This document shows, in pieces, positions 1-11,363 of a stretch of 64,000 bases of DNA. The notes below the pieces were generated by a model. That model was given only the letters and a program-made list of their open reading frames with translations. It was not told where the DNA came from and ran no database searches. Position 1 is the first letter of the stretch; every line of letters begins with the position of its first letter. A program made the position numbers and the translations under genes. The stretch comes from Odontesthes bonariensis. Lineage: Eukaryota; Chordata; Actinopteri; Atheriniformes; Atherinopsidae. The DNA is taken from NCBI RefSeq assembly GCF_027942865.1, contig NC_134515.1, positions 17,382,227-17,446,226 on the forward strand, written 5' to 3'.

Positions 1-400
1 TGTGGGATTCAGGTTAGGATTGTGTCCACTGCTGTCTTGATTTCTGATGTCATGTTTAGGTTATCTAGGTTTTATTATGATCATTGCTTAGGAAGGTCCC
101 GCAGAGCTAAATGACCCAAAAATGAGCAGCCATAAGAGCTGACCCACTTCTCTAAAAACTAAGAAAAAAGAGCTCTAGTGCTTCCCTCATTATCTCCTTA
201 AGCATAACTACATCCTACATAAAGGTAAGGAGATAATTCTGTCCCACAGTTCCTTTCAGCTGCAACTTCCAAAGCAGCTCTCTATTGTACTGTATCTATA
301 CCATCGTAGTAACTGTAATTCATATAAATTCATATTTTAGCACTCTGAGGTCATTCAATTGATGTAAAGTGCTTTATAAATAAAATATATTATTATTATT

Positions 401-432
<32 letters not shown>

Positions 433-2459
433 AATAAAACCAAGGATTAGAGGGTGAGTGTGAGCAGCCTGTGATAACAACATCTCTCACTCTTAGCCTT
501 TTTCTTTCCTCTTTTTAAATGACCAAACGTGATTATATGGTATTATTTTATATACTAATACTTTAGATGATAGATGATAAAGCTATTCAAGTATGCCCCG
601 GTTTGTGTTTGCTGTTGCCATCTAATTAGTTTCCTCAATATATAGTCTAGTTTCAGGTTTTTCCAGTGCCAGATCATTGTATTTGAGTGTAGTTCATTAC
701 TCCCAGTTCCTGCTCCTTCCTACTCCTGTCTGCCATCTGATTTTTTTTTTAATTTATGTTCCTCCTATGATATATTCTCCAAATATATTTATTAGTTACC
801 CTGCTCCAGTTTTGCTTTTGATTTTCAATTTGGAGGCTGTTAAAAGTTGAATTTGTTCTTCACCTGCAACCTCAGCGTTGTGGTCTACATTTTGGTCCTG
901 CTCTCCATCTCACCGCCTCAAGACAAGCAGTGACCCTAGCAAATAGATAATTCAACAAAACTAGCTCATTTAGGCTGATTATCTGCGGTGACCTAAAGGC
1001 TAAAAGTGGGGATAACCAACTTGGTGCGCAATGCATGAATGCTCTTAAGCTGACATTACGGAAGGATTTCCTCTTCTTCCCATTCCGCAATTTGTGAATT
1101 CAGCTTGATTAAACACATTCTGTCCATTTGAGTATGTAGTCCCAACAGTCGGACCTGATTATTCTGCAGTGTGAAAGGATTGTAGCTCTGAGAGGCTTTA
1201 GGAGCTAACGGCATTGGTAATGCTGACCTCTGACCGTTTTCTTTTGTTGTGCCTTATTAAGTAGGGGAACACATCAGCCTGTGTTTCTTATTACCCTTTC
1301 TGTTATGGCAACTACCAAGCAAATAGCTTCAACTTGCCTCTTGTTACTACCTAAGCTCTCCATTTGGCCTCTGGCGTCATACAAGTGAAGAGTCTTTTTC
1401 CTTGGAGAGCTGCACTCCCCAAGACCCAGACGAGCACAGGAGCACTTGTCAGGGATCTGCTGTATTGTGGCATGAATGGTGTGGCCTCAATGCAAATTCT
1501 TCCACACTCTCGGGCGGCAAAGGCCAGCATTGACAGGCTGGTTGTGTTAATTTAGCTGCCTTTCAGTCCTACTTGATCCAAAGTCTTCTGTGACTCAATG
1601 GCAACAGAGTTAAAAACATCTGAAGTGTCAGTGCAAGAATGTGCCATTCAGCCTCGAAGCGACGCATCATTAACAAATGTCAGGCAACAGACAACCCGTT
1701 GTGGTTAAACAAACTAGTGAGCTAAAGACTAGTTTACCACCCTGCTCACTGATAATATTATACACTGAATGGTTACAAGATAGAGTCAGTTTCACATGGT
1801 GGGTGATCCACATGAACAGGAAGCAAACAACCACAGATTTAGAAGGGGGAATATTCTGTTACAGCACAAATTGAATGACTTTTTTTCACTGTGAGGGGAG
1901 GAACTGTGGCTTCTTTCAGTCATTCTGCCCGATGACATAGTTGTGGAGGCCCATACAAAGATTACTGAGGGAATGGCCCATGCCCACAACAGCTCAACGT
2001 CCTCTTTCAGCAGCTGGCTGACTCAGAACCAGAGGGCAGACAGGGCACAGCACATGCAAACAGGCATTTTACTCAGATGTGAAAGGCTCCTGTTCTGAGG
2101 TGGTGCTCGGTGAACTTTGCAGCCCAACTGTGATTTACAAGCCGGCTTTGACAAGGTTGCAACCTGTGCTGTTCGCGCCCTTTCCTTACTGGAGAGGAGA
2201 CACCCTCAAAACTCCCTGCATGTTCATGTTACTACCCAAATCTAAAGATAACACTACTGCAAGGGGTTAGGTGCCACTTGTCAACTCCATGTTTACAGAA
2301 ACTCTCTTGATGCTGAACCCTCCCCTGGAAAATGACCAAAAAAAAATCAATTAAAAAAAATCGTTCCACTGTCTGTTTGCTATTTTTCATTGCATAGGTA
2401 ACACAAAAAATTTGTATAATTCCCACAGAAGTTTTTTCTGTTCTTGACAAATCGATGCC
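1..2459. other. Gene-poor upstream spacer, part 1
   Basis: I see no coding exon here. Reading frames on both strands are short and interrupted, and none resembles a known protein. Apart from the retroposon tail and ATT microsatellite near 325-447, the sequence is unremarkable AT-rich intergenic DNA with short homopolymer runs. Distant enhancers cannot be recognised without a cross-species alignment. Confidence 0.6.
325..447 (+). repeat. Non-LTR retroposon 3' tail fragment with ATT microsatellite
   Basis: The text 'gtaaagtgctttataaataaa' followed by an ATT-rich tract (about 388-429) resembles the 3' ends of fish LINE-type elements, which commonly terminate in a short simple repeat. No upstream reverse-transcriptase frame remains, so this is a severely 5'-truncated copy. 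The family assignment is from memory and is uncertain. Confidence 0.4.
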
Positions 2460-2850
2460 ACCTAATGTTGGTGAAGGTTCTCAGTCATCCAGGTCATGGT
2501 AATCATAAGAGCTTGAATAAGGGCAACTGGACTTCTTCTGGGATCTTGAAGACGTTTCACCTCTCTTCTTCAGTTCTGAGCTTGATGGTGGTAAGTATCG
2601 GCTTATAAGCAGAGAGGGTCGTACAGTCACACGTGTCACTGAACCCCCTGGCCACCGTGCACGCTGTTTAAGTCATTATCATCTTAGAATTATCCATCTA
2701 CCTGAAAGGGCAAGTTTTGCTCACAGGATCCAAGGTGTGAATGGTTGTGAAACTGCCTGGGGAGGTACAATATCTCTCCTCCCCAGGTTTAGAACTGAAG
2801 AAGCCTTTCGGCTGAAAGATGAAAGTTGCCCTTATTCAAGCTCTTTTGAT
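2460..2850. mobile_element. Foldback / MITE-like element with 22-bp perfect inverted arms
   Basis: Bases 2507-2528 and 2824-2845 are perfect reverse complements over 22 bp. Inside the arms lie further partly inverted segments built on 'gaactgaagaag' and on a 'gtttcacctctcttcttcag' type text. The left side extends further out (from about 2466) than the right side, so the right terminus looks truncated. The structure and text match an abundant palindromic fish repeat that I recall but cannot name securely. No transposase frame is present, so the element would have depended on a partner enzyme in trans. Confidence 0.65.
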
Positions 2851-5800
2851 CCCGTCAAATGTCAGAGCAAAGTCCCTGTGAGACTGTTATTTTTGGACTT
2901 TTAGTTAGCCTTGGCTTTTCAAATTTTATGTATCCATTTTCTTAGTTGCTGTTTGGTTTGTTTAGGCACCTAAACTACAGGTTAGATCAGTGAACAGATC
3001 ATAGTTTAAGTTGAAACACACCAATTTTAACCCTGTTAGACAAACAAACCCAATTTGTCAGTTCCCTGGCGAGGTTTGACAACAGCACAGAATTTTTGTG
3101 CAAAGCGATATGTGGCACAGCAACAGTATCACACAAATCATCCGATCTTAGACTGATTCATACCACACTTACAGTGACGATGCTTTTGAGGGTTAGTGAA
3201 GTGGCCCATAGGTTTTTTTTTCCTTTTCCTTTTCCTTTTCTTTTCTTTTCTTTTTTTGACATTGTGAGTACAGCAAACTTTTTTCGTGTTCCCTGGAGCT
3301 CGTTTGTTCACACATCATGGAGCAAGTGCTTGGAGCAATTAAGTGCCTTTGCTTGGAGTCATGTGCAGTGGCTTTTTCGGAAAAACATGCACTCACTGAA
3401 TGAGTCCGTATTTATGTTTGAATGTTTTTCGCTTTTGACCAGCCCTGCAAAACATCTGCCAGTGACTGATAATAATAAGCAATCATTATAAAAGGATAAG
3501 ATCTTGGCCCAACAGAAGGGCCTTATGGAGATTATTTACACTTGAATGCAAATATACTGCGATCCTGCTTTGTGACACACTGATCTTCCTTGTTCGCAGT
3601 GGTCTGATCTGACAAATTAGCCCCAATGTGCAAGTTGAGAGGATAGATTTATGAGCTTTGTTACATATGAAACCCGGACACCCTGATTGGTGCACGGCAG
3701 TTCCAATGCGGGAGTGCTTCGCCATGGTATTGTCTGCTTGCTGTGACTGAAGGCAGTACTGTAACGCTCTTTAATGTTCAAAAGCTAGCCACTAGCTCTG
3801 TCTGTCCGCCGTGTGATGTTAAACTCCCAACAATGAGTTTCTCTTTGAAAACTTTTCTATCAAAAGATCCAAAAGTCCTTGGGGAGTTGGGGGCAACAAA
3901 TAGATATAACTCAGTGGCTTTGCCTCTATTCAGCTTCTTTCATCACCTGTAAACCTGCCGTTACTAATATCCACTTGGAGACAGCAAAAACCAGTTGGTG
4001 ACACAAAGCGGATGAATCATCACCAAAGCAAACTTGCTAGAAAACAGTTACACATGATTCAGTTGCATTTCACGGTGTAATTGTGTCAGGATTAAGCTAG
4101 TTTTCAGTACAGTACACTGTTTTTTTATCTGTAATGATCATGATTTTCATTTATTAGATCCACACAGTAAGTATCTGTGGAGGTTTTGGAATAACAACAC
4201 TGACAGGAGCACCTCAGTTATGCACTCATGTACAATAGGATAAACAATTCTGTTCTGATAAACGATTCTGTTGAGAGAATTAACTGTCAATACACATGCA
4301 GATAGTTTGACTTTTATTTTTACTGATTTTTCTCTTGGAACTTTCTCGACTTCTGAATGGTGATACACTGAAATAGCTCTAAGTCACAAAGCTGTAAACA
4401 ACATGTGCTGTATTTCTCCTCCAATATTTCGAGTTTGTTGGTGGGTCTTGGATGCTGTGCAGATACCCTGAAGAGAAACTGACACCAGGTCATGATCATT
4501 ACTGACCTCAGGCACTGAGAAGTTATAAATGAGAGGTCAAAAGGCTGTTTCATGCTATGTGACACGCTGGCTGTGGTGGTGACAGCGCCGACAGACAGTT
4601 CTGCTTCCCAGCAGTACTCTGGAGCGCCGTGTGGAGGCTTGCAGGAGGTGAGTGATGTGTTGCGCTGGGATTGGTCTGACCACTTCCTATTGTTTCCCTG
4701 TCACTGATAACCTCTATGACCTGGGCAAAGGAAGGAAGGCCATTGCTTGGTTTGTGGTGGTGGGCTTGTCAGCTCTTTGTACTCTGATAACTTATTAACC
4801 CGCAGAGTCTTCTGAGAAGAATGATTCCTCACATGGCTCGCCGTATGGTTAACTCAGAGTAAACAGCTTTTTAGGCGTCTCTCTGCAGAGAAGCAGACGG
4901 TTGCAAGGAAGGCCGGATACTCTCCAAGGAGACTAAATACAAACACGGCACGGGGGATAAAAAAAATACTTTCATTCACTCAGCACTTTGAGTCATATTT
5001 CTTCTGTTACTGTTTGACCAGAAATTTGGCACAATGTCTTCTTACATCTGAAACAAAACATTTGTCAGTTCCACTTTTGCAGAGCAGATGTCGAATGAAT
5101 GAAGAGCTTCCCGTGTAGGACTGAACTTTGATTCAGAGCAAATGTTCAGTCCTGCAGATATTACCACTGTCAAAAGCTGTTGATAAAAGCAGATGAAGTG
5201 AACTCTCTCTAACTAACCCAGTGGATGAGGCCCACAGGGCCGTATGAGGAACTGGCATAGTCAGACGAGAGTCAGCCAGAGTCACTCTTTACACCTCAGG
5301 CAATTGGCTTGTGTCATGTGAGCGCTGCCTTAATTGTGCACTGATCAGCTGCACTTACATAAGGTTCTCACTTGGCCTGTATGACAATCACTGTGGCTGT
5401 TTCACTTCAAGGGAAGAAATAGTTCAAACTGTCTTGTGTGCAGGCAGACAGACTGCCTCAAGTGTGAAAGAAGAATTCTACCCCTGTCTGGAGGTCTAAA
5501 AATACTCAAACACTGGCTAATGTGCAATGATGTGGTTGCATGTCTAATGGAGAGCGGGAAGGAAGCAATGGAGATGGAACCAACAGGCTTCATCACCAGG
5601 TTTGTAAATATAACCCTGGATGATTGCACACAGTCAAAGAAGTCTAAATCTCTCTGCATGTCTGCTCATTTTACCATTAAAAACAGCATGTAAAAAAGAA
5701 CATTTATAGACCCGCATGCGGGGATGTATTATTTATGGCAAAGACGAGGTGTTTGCTGCTGAAAATCAATATTTCACTTGGGGAAAACATGCAAGTTTAA

Positions 5801-6957
5801 GTTTTTCTGTACTGTTATTGAGACTTACTGCTCCATAGGGACTCAATAGGAATAGAAGTAAGATAAGAAATGACTGCGAAATATGACATTTTTTTCGGAT
5901 TTCAGCACAGATGGAATCACTGCATTTTAATATGTTCTCCATGGAGAAATGCAGCTCGAGTCCATAAATTTCCATTGGATGCCTTTAGAGAAGAGAAGGC
6001 TAAACAGAAAAAGTTGACGTGGAATTTTTGAGAGATTCAGTACAACGCAGAATTATAAAACAAAATTACAGCTCTAGTCTTTTTGAGGTAAGCACAACAA
6101 GAGTTATGCGTTAAAGAATAAATGGTGTTAATGATAATGATAATAATAACAAACTATTTCCATGATAGAGTGTGGGGCATGAATTTAGCAGAACTCTCCC
6201 AGTCTGAGAAAAGAAACTGAATCTAAGTCTGATTCAGTAGCCTGACAGCAGCAGGGTGAATAGGCGTTGCCTGAGCTGGTTCTTTAAGAATCCTCTGAAC
6301 TCTGTACAAATAACTAATTATGTCACAAATGCAGAGCAGATGAGCACATTGCTCAGTCCACTTTTTATCACCTTCTCTCAGAGACTCCCTGCCTGGACCA
6401 CATCCCTAATACCTTTTAGAACTCTCCAAAATATTATTCTATCTCTGTGCCCGCATGCACCAAGGTTGTCAATATTGACAAGAGAGTATTCAACATTAAG
6501 TTCTTATATATTTGACAGGCATTTGCTGACAAAGCTTTTCAAAGCCATCCACTCAAATTTAATTTTTGAGTGGCTTGAGTGAATTTGAGTGAATTTTTTC
6601 TTATTGTTTCGTATTGATCATTTTTATTGAAGTGCAAGACAACAGCAAATCATTTATATTTTAGATGTCTTTTTGAGCTCAGATTTACATTTCGTGACCG
6701 ATTTACTGTCAAACTGTGGTTGTTTGTCTCCATCTTGTGGTGAACATGAAGTACTACGTTATTTTAAGAAGGTATCGACTTCGTCCCAAAGTTTGAAAAT
6801 CTCTTTAAATAGATTCCATGCGTAATTTATATGTTGTGGATATTTCCGTGTCAGATGTCACAATTAATACAATAAAGGAATATGTTTGTCGTCACCTTTG
6901 ACCAGTTTTAATAAATGGAACTTCCAAGACTCTTTAGATTAATCAAATGTAAATATC
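2851..6957. other. Gene-poor upstream spacer, part 2
   Basis: I see no convincing gene. There is a pyrimidine tract of the (TTTTCC)n type near 3212-3257 and a short perfect hairpin at 5117-5153. A donor-like site ('gcaggag|gtgagt') lies near 4648 and could end an untranslated exon, but nothing ties it to a gene. Reading frames of 60-130 codons in this stretch have low-complexity composition and no family resemblance. Confidence 0.5.
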
Positions 6958-6971
6958 GGTTCTGTAGTTTA

Positions 6972-7079
6972 CCCCGCCTCTCGCCCATTGACTGCTGGGA
7001 TAGGCTCCAGCCCCCCCCCCCCCCCCCCCCCGCGACCCGACCGACGGATTCAGCGGTATAGATAATTGATGGATGGATG
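6972..7079 (+). mobile_element. 5'-truncated SINE/LINE tail insertion with 14-bp target-site duplication
   Basis: The insert starts with 'ccccgcctctcgcccattga', includes the conserved 'gggataggctccag' block and ends in a (GGAT)n tail. It carries an expanded run of 21 C residues at 7011-7031. It is flanked by the exact direct repeat 'ggttctgtagttta' (6958-6971 and 7080-7093), the mark of target-primed reverse transcription. The same tail sequence ends the longer element at 36301-36636, so both belong to one retroposon family. The perfect duplication suggests a fairly recent insertion. It lies 10 bp upstream of the start codon of the candidate exon at 7104. Confidence 0.85.
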
Positions 7080-7103
7080 GGTTCTGTAGTTTAATTCTAT
7101 ACA

Positions 7104-7234
7104 ATGGAGAAGGTGGATTTTGTCGTGAACCCCAAAGAGGCCAATACCGTTGGCGACTTTGGTATTATGTTACTCCGCCTGATCAAATCTCACGTTAATC
7201 CTCAGGATTCTCCTGAGTACCTGCAGGCTACAAG
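7104..7234 (+). CDS. Candidate first coding exon of an unidentified gene
   Basis: An ATG at 7104 opens a 43-codon frame that ends in a good splice donor ('acaag|gtaaga' after 7234), leaving phase 2. The encoded peptide begins MEKVDFVVNPKEANTVGDFG and continues with a hydrophobic-basic segment (IMLLRLIKSH) and an acidic, proline-containing end (PQDSPEYLQATR). Codon choice and amino-acid mix look like real coding sequence, unlike surrounding frames. I do not recognise the family. No following exon with a matching acceptor and phase was found before perm1 begins near 10.85 kb, and the in-frame continuation hits a stop directly after the donor. It could be the first exon of a gene with distant exons, an exon of a lost gene, or a chance frame. 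The context upstream of the ATG was altered by the retroposon at 6972-7079. Confidence 0.4.
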
Positions 7235-10200
7235 GTAAGACCAATTTGAATCTTATCTCAGGACCAGTCTAGTTCCTGGTGTTTTGAGACAGTAGATCAC
7301 CTAGTTTACATATACTTTAACATATTTTTTTGTTGTTCTAACACAAATCTACTCTCATGCTAAACTGACACGAACTGATTAAATGGTGAAAAAAGAACAA
7401 TAAAAGTCAAAATCAATAATTTCACTAAAAGAAGCAATAATGCAAAACTTAAATGTAAAGCATAAATGATCATTATGTAGAATGGCCCATTTTAGGGCAG
7501 TCAATATGTAAGATTGTCTGTACACAATTACAGTCACAATAACTAAAATAATATATATATATACATAAACCTAATCAATTTATTCTGTGTTTAGTCTATT
7601 TTTGACTAATGAATTTAACTCAAAATAAAAGTTTAAGGAGCAGGAGACTTAAAGAAATGCAATTAAATTAAATGTATTAATCATATTTTCATTATTACCA
7701 GATGATCATTATTTATCTTTTGGGATAAAGAATACATTACAATAAATAGCACTATTTAAACATCCTTAGCTGTTTTTCCATTGTGTTATTGGTGTTTCTA
7801 ATATATTAGTATAATTTCCTTAATTAATTAATTAGTTAATTAAAATTTGCATCATTTTTGTATGCCATCTAAACCTGCAACACAACAAATAACTAAATCT
7901 GAACACCAACGTAGTGGAGTCCCAAGTTAGACAAGATATGTCTCCAACTTGCTCAATAGTGGGCAAAAAGTAGAAATAGAACAAGCAGAAAGAATCATGT
8001 CGTGGAAATACTTTGTGAACTTACATTAAAATTGTGCTTCAACAGTGCATTTGAATAAATGCATTAAGCTGCATTCCACTACTGGTGAATACTTGAACAA
8101 GAAAATGTCTAAGTGCCAGATTGTTGCAGCATCATGAAGAAAGATAAAAAGTGTAGCTGGCCATTGTGCTGCCGGTTGTTTTTCTATTTGGCTAAAATAT
8201 TACAGTTTATGAACATTAGCTGTCACATTGCAAATGTTGGAATAAAGACGAACGGTATATTCCAGTATTAGAATTTGTAAAACTTTGTTTCCTCCGTCAG
8301 TGCCACACGTAGCACTTCTGAAACTAAACTGAAGAAAAGAAAAACAGTTACAGAAGCTTTGTCCCATTCTGTTAACCCTATTTCCTGAAGTGTTTTCACT
8401 AAACTCTGAAGTGACTCCTAATATCCTATTAAAAATGTAGCTTTTCATAATTAGTTGATGCTTTTACACCTGTATACTGCTTTTTTTAATCTCTCATCAT
8501 ACACAGTATATATATTTTTATCGTGTGTGGCATTTCTAAATTGTTAAAAGCCGATGCCCATTCTATACCACCTCAAGAAGATCCAAGATACAAATATTTG
8601 TCTGCTGTTTTCTGACCTTCACTTTACTATAATTAAGTCTTTACACTGCAGATGCCACTAACCAAGGATGCATGGTAACAGGACCAAGCACAAACACTTC
8701 TCTGTTTAAATGTCACATAACAGAGCTGGTGCTGAATGCATCTGTTTACTGGTCTTTGTTTAATTAACGCTGAATTCCCTTGCCTGACATAGTCAACAAT
8801 CAGGGTGAAATTCTGTCACTTTAGCGGCAGTGAAACAGCCCACATAGATCCAAATCTTAAGTCCGCAAGCTGACTCATAAGGGGCCTAATCCTGTTGATG
8901 GAAACAGAATCCCACCCGTGTCAAAACGGCCCACTGCCCCAGGTGCAGTAGCCACACACAGGCTCTGGCTTGTCTTCCTTCATCACACAGGATGAATTGA
9001 GAGGACCCTCTTGGGCACACAGCCCAGACTGTGGTTCGGCTAATTAGATGGTCTCTTTTCTCATAAATATCTATTGTGATGAAAATTAGGCAAATAAAGG
9101 TTGTAATTACAGCTTGCGAAAGTGTGAGAAGCGAATTCTCAAAGCAGGGCAACACTGTAGGTAAATCTGGCTGAAGTGTGCTTTCACGAATGCAGGAATT
9201 TTCAAAATCTTTTAACCACCATGTTGTCTGAAGCTTGACCTGCTGCAGGGCGGAAATATTGAGACTCAGTGTGAGGACAGTTCAAGCAAATCTACGACTT
9301 TCGATTGAGATTATTCTGTTCGTTTACTTGTTCATAACAGCTCTGCTAGCTAGCAGTAAAATCCATCATATGAGGTGCCGATCTTTTAAATAGTCAGTGA
9401 CGACCCATCATCATTAATCAATGCATTCAGCTGCAATTAAGGCACATTAGGCATCAGTTAAGTGCAGTTTAACAGCTCATAATGAGATCAAGACTGATTG
9501 GTTATCTTGGCATCTTTTAGTGTCTGTGACATTTTCACAGAAAAGATGGTCCCGTAATCACATTGTTTTTACTAAGTCTTACTGATAGCCATAAACAAAG
9601 GCTCAGCCCCCCTGAGCCGCCCTCCTAAAAGCAGATTTCACATTCATGTAGACAATACGCTCTGACATCTGTGCTGTCATTTCAATTTACTTTAAGTGTG
9701 CGCCACTGCGAGCCGGGTGTTAATTTGTTAGCTTTTAATAGTCACAACAAATGTAAATGTGTGTAGCCTTCTGTTATATAAGTTATTACTTAAACAATAG
9801 TCGTTTTTAAAAATCGCTTAGATGACAGGACATTTTCCAAACATTTCGGACATATAAAAGCAAAGGTTAGTAGGCGAGTTGTTGTAGCAAATGGCAATTT
9901 ATATCTGATGACATTTTTTTTCTGATAACAAGACAAGAAAAAAAACTTCCACTTGGTTGAATATAACATCCAGAGATGTTGCTCCTAAATTAACATAATT
10001 ACAAAGATGAAGGTTCCTATACAGTGAAAAAAACAACAGTAAATCTTTCAATACCAATCCAGTCTGGACCCTTTATTACAATGCTTTGCCCACTGATAAA
10101 GCAAGTAAAGAGAGTTTTCTGGTGAAAAATGAATGGGCTTTTAGAGTGGTGTAATATATGAACAAATGATGATATCCAGCTGTTTATTTTAGAAGGCATA

Positions 10201-10830
10201 TATTATTTCCCCCACTGATAGATGAATATGAACTCAACTTTCTGGTTTCAGAATCATCATCCCCCCTCATTAAGAATAATTTATTTTGACTTTTTGGACA
10301 AGAAGCACCTATTTTCTGTTCTTTCAAGGGTAGTAAACCTGAATTCTGGGTCTGGATGCCTGTTGCATGATGTCAGAGGAGCCACCAGTCTCCCATTAAG
10401 AAGTTCCACTTGCCTTATTCCGGCTCTCCTGCTGTGTCTGGAAACATTGCATTGGAAAGATTCGGATCCACTCTCAAGCCATGATGTCACATCACAATCA
10501 GCTGACTGACACACACCTCACATGATGCCCATATCTGCTGAGGGGGCTGCTGCAGTATCTGATGTCAGACTTGTTTCTGCAGGCCCTGCTGCATTTTGAA
10601 CTCTATAGTACTCGTTTAATCACAAATCACAATATATAATGAATAAAAATAGGTTAAACACAAATATCTTGTATTACAGCAACATGTCACCAAGCCAAAT
10701 AATACTTGATTTAAGACTAACCAGTTAAGCAGTTTTCTAGTGGAGAATCTATTTAAAGTTCTGAAATGCTATACCTCTGTTGGAGATGGCTGCTGTAAGA
10801 ACACTGCGTGTATTACGTGATCTGAAGCAC
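7235..10830. other. Spacer upstream of perm1
   Basis: There is no supported coding exon. Two segments look less random than their surroundings. One is 8885-9060, of moderate GC and without simple repeats. The other is 9390-9560, rich in AATTA/ATTAA-type and E-box-like words. Either could be conserved regulatory sequence for perm1, but that is only a guess. The remainder is AT-rich with short A and T runs. Confidence 0.45.
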
Positions 10831-10834
10831 CGCT

Positions 10835-10844
10835 CTATATTTAA
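10835..10844 (+). promoter_or_regulatory. MEF2-type site overlapping a possible TATA box of perm1
   Basis: 'ctatatttaa' matches the MEF2 consensus YTA(A/T)4TAR at all ten positions, and it also contains a TATA-like core. It lies about 25-30 bp upstream of the likely transcription start of the predicted untranslated first exon of perm1. A MEF2 site fits a muscle gene. The assignment rests on one motif and its position. Confidence 0.4.
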
Positions 10845-10865
10845 CGAATCATGGGGCTTGCTGCA

Positions 10866-10968
10866 CTGCATGCTGAGGCACAAGAACGCCCACGAGAGTG
10901 GATACAGCATGGGGCTGCTGCGACTTCCTTGAACCGTGTCTCATGCCCGACCAGCTGAAGCAGAGCAG
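10866..10968 (+). other. perm1: Predicted non-coding first exon of perm1
   Basis: The sequence ends in a credible donor ('cagagcag|gtagga' after 10968), and the coding exon is preceded by an acceptor ('tttattgcag' ending near 11341). The start is inferred from the TATA/MEF2-like motif about 30 bp upstream and is approximate. A 370-bp intron would separate the two exons, with 23 bp of leader left before the ATG at 11364. Confidence 0.4.
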
Positions 10969-11363
10969 GTAGGACACCTGTGCAGAGGAAAACTACACAT
11001 TCGAAAAGAAAACGAATTGCTGCCATTCTGCGTAGCTTCATTTCATGTGAGCTCAGATATAGATGCAGGCTACCTTTTTGTTTATAGCCACAGCTTTTGC
11101 AAGAAGTTGTATTTTCCAGTTTATCATTTGCATGATTGAATTGTGCTGCAAAAGATGTCTCCAGTTAAAATCACTATGGCTTTTTTAATCTGCCTTTTTA
11201 ACTTCTCAAGGTTTGTATTTAAGCGCGTATTATGCAATATTTGTTCATTGGAGGACACTAAACTTTTTTTAAGTAATACATCTACTTTTACACTTTTATT
11301 TTTTTTATATTAGCTCTTATAATTTATACATTTTATTGCAGGAAGCCTTTAGGCTGAGTCTAA

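Noticed and set aside
3096-3491. 131-codon plus-strand frame
   Set aside because: It is dominated by a Phe/Pro-rich stretch translated from a pyrimidine tract, with no family resemblance and no splice support.
4570-4648. Untranslated exon ending 'gcaggag|gtgagt'
   Set aside because: It has a good donor but no linked coding exon or promoter. It could belong to an alternative perm1 leader, but nothing shows it.
8651-8675. Micro-exon after 'tttacactgcag' as partner of the exon at 7104
   Set aside because: With the required phase it meets a stop codon after two residues.
10576-10610. Exon after 'gtttctgcag' as partner of the exon at 7104
   Set aside because: The frame stops within ten codons and no donor follows.
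1-10830. hes4 or isg15 orthologue upstream of perm1, as in human
   Set aside because: No bHLH-Orange or ubiquitin-like coding sequence was found on either strand, so synteny on this side is not seen in the window.
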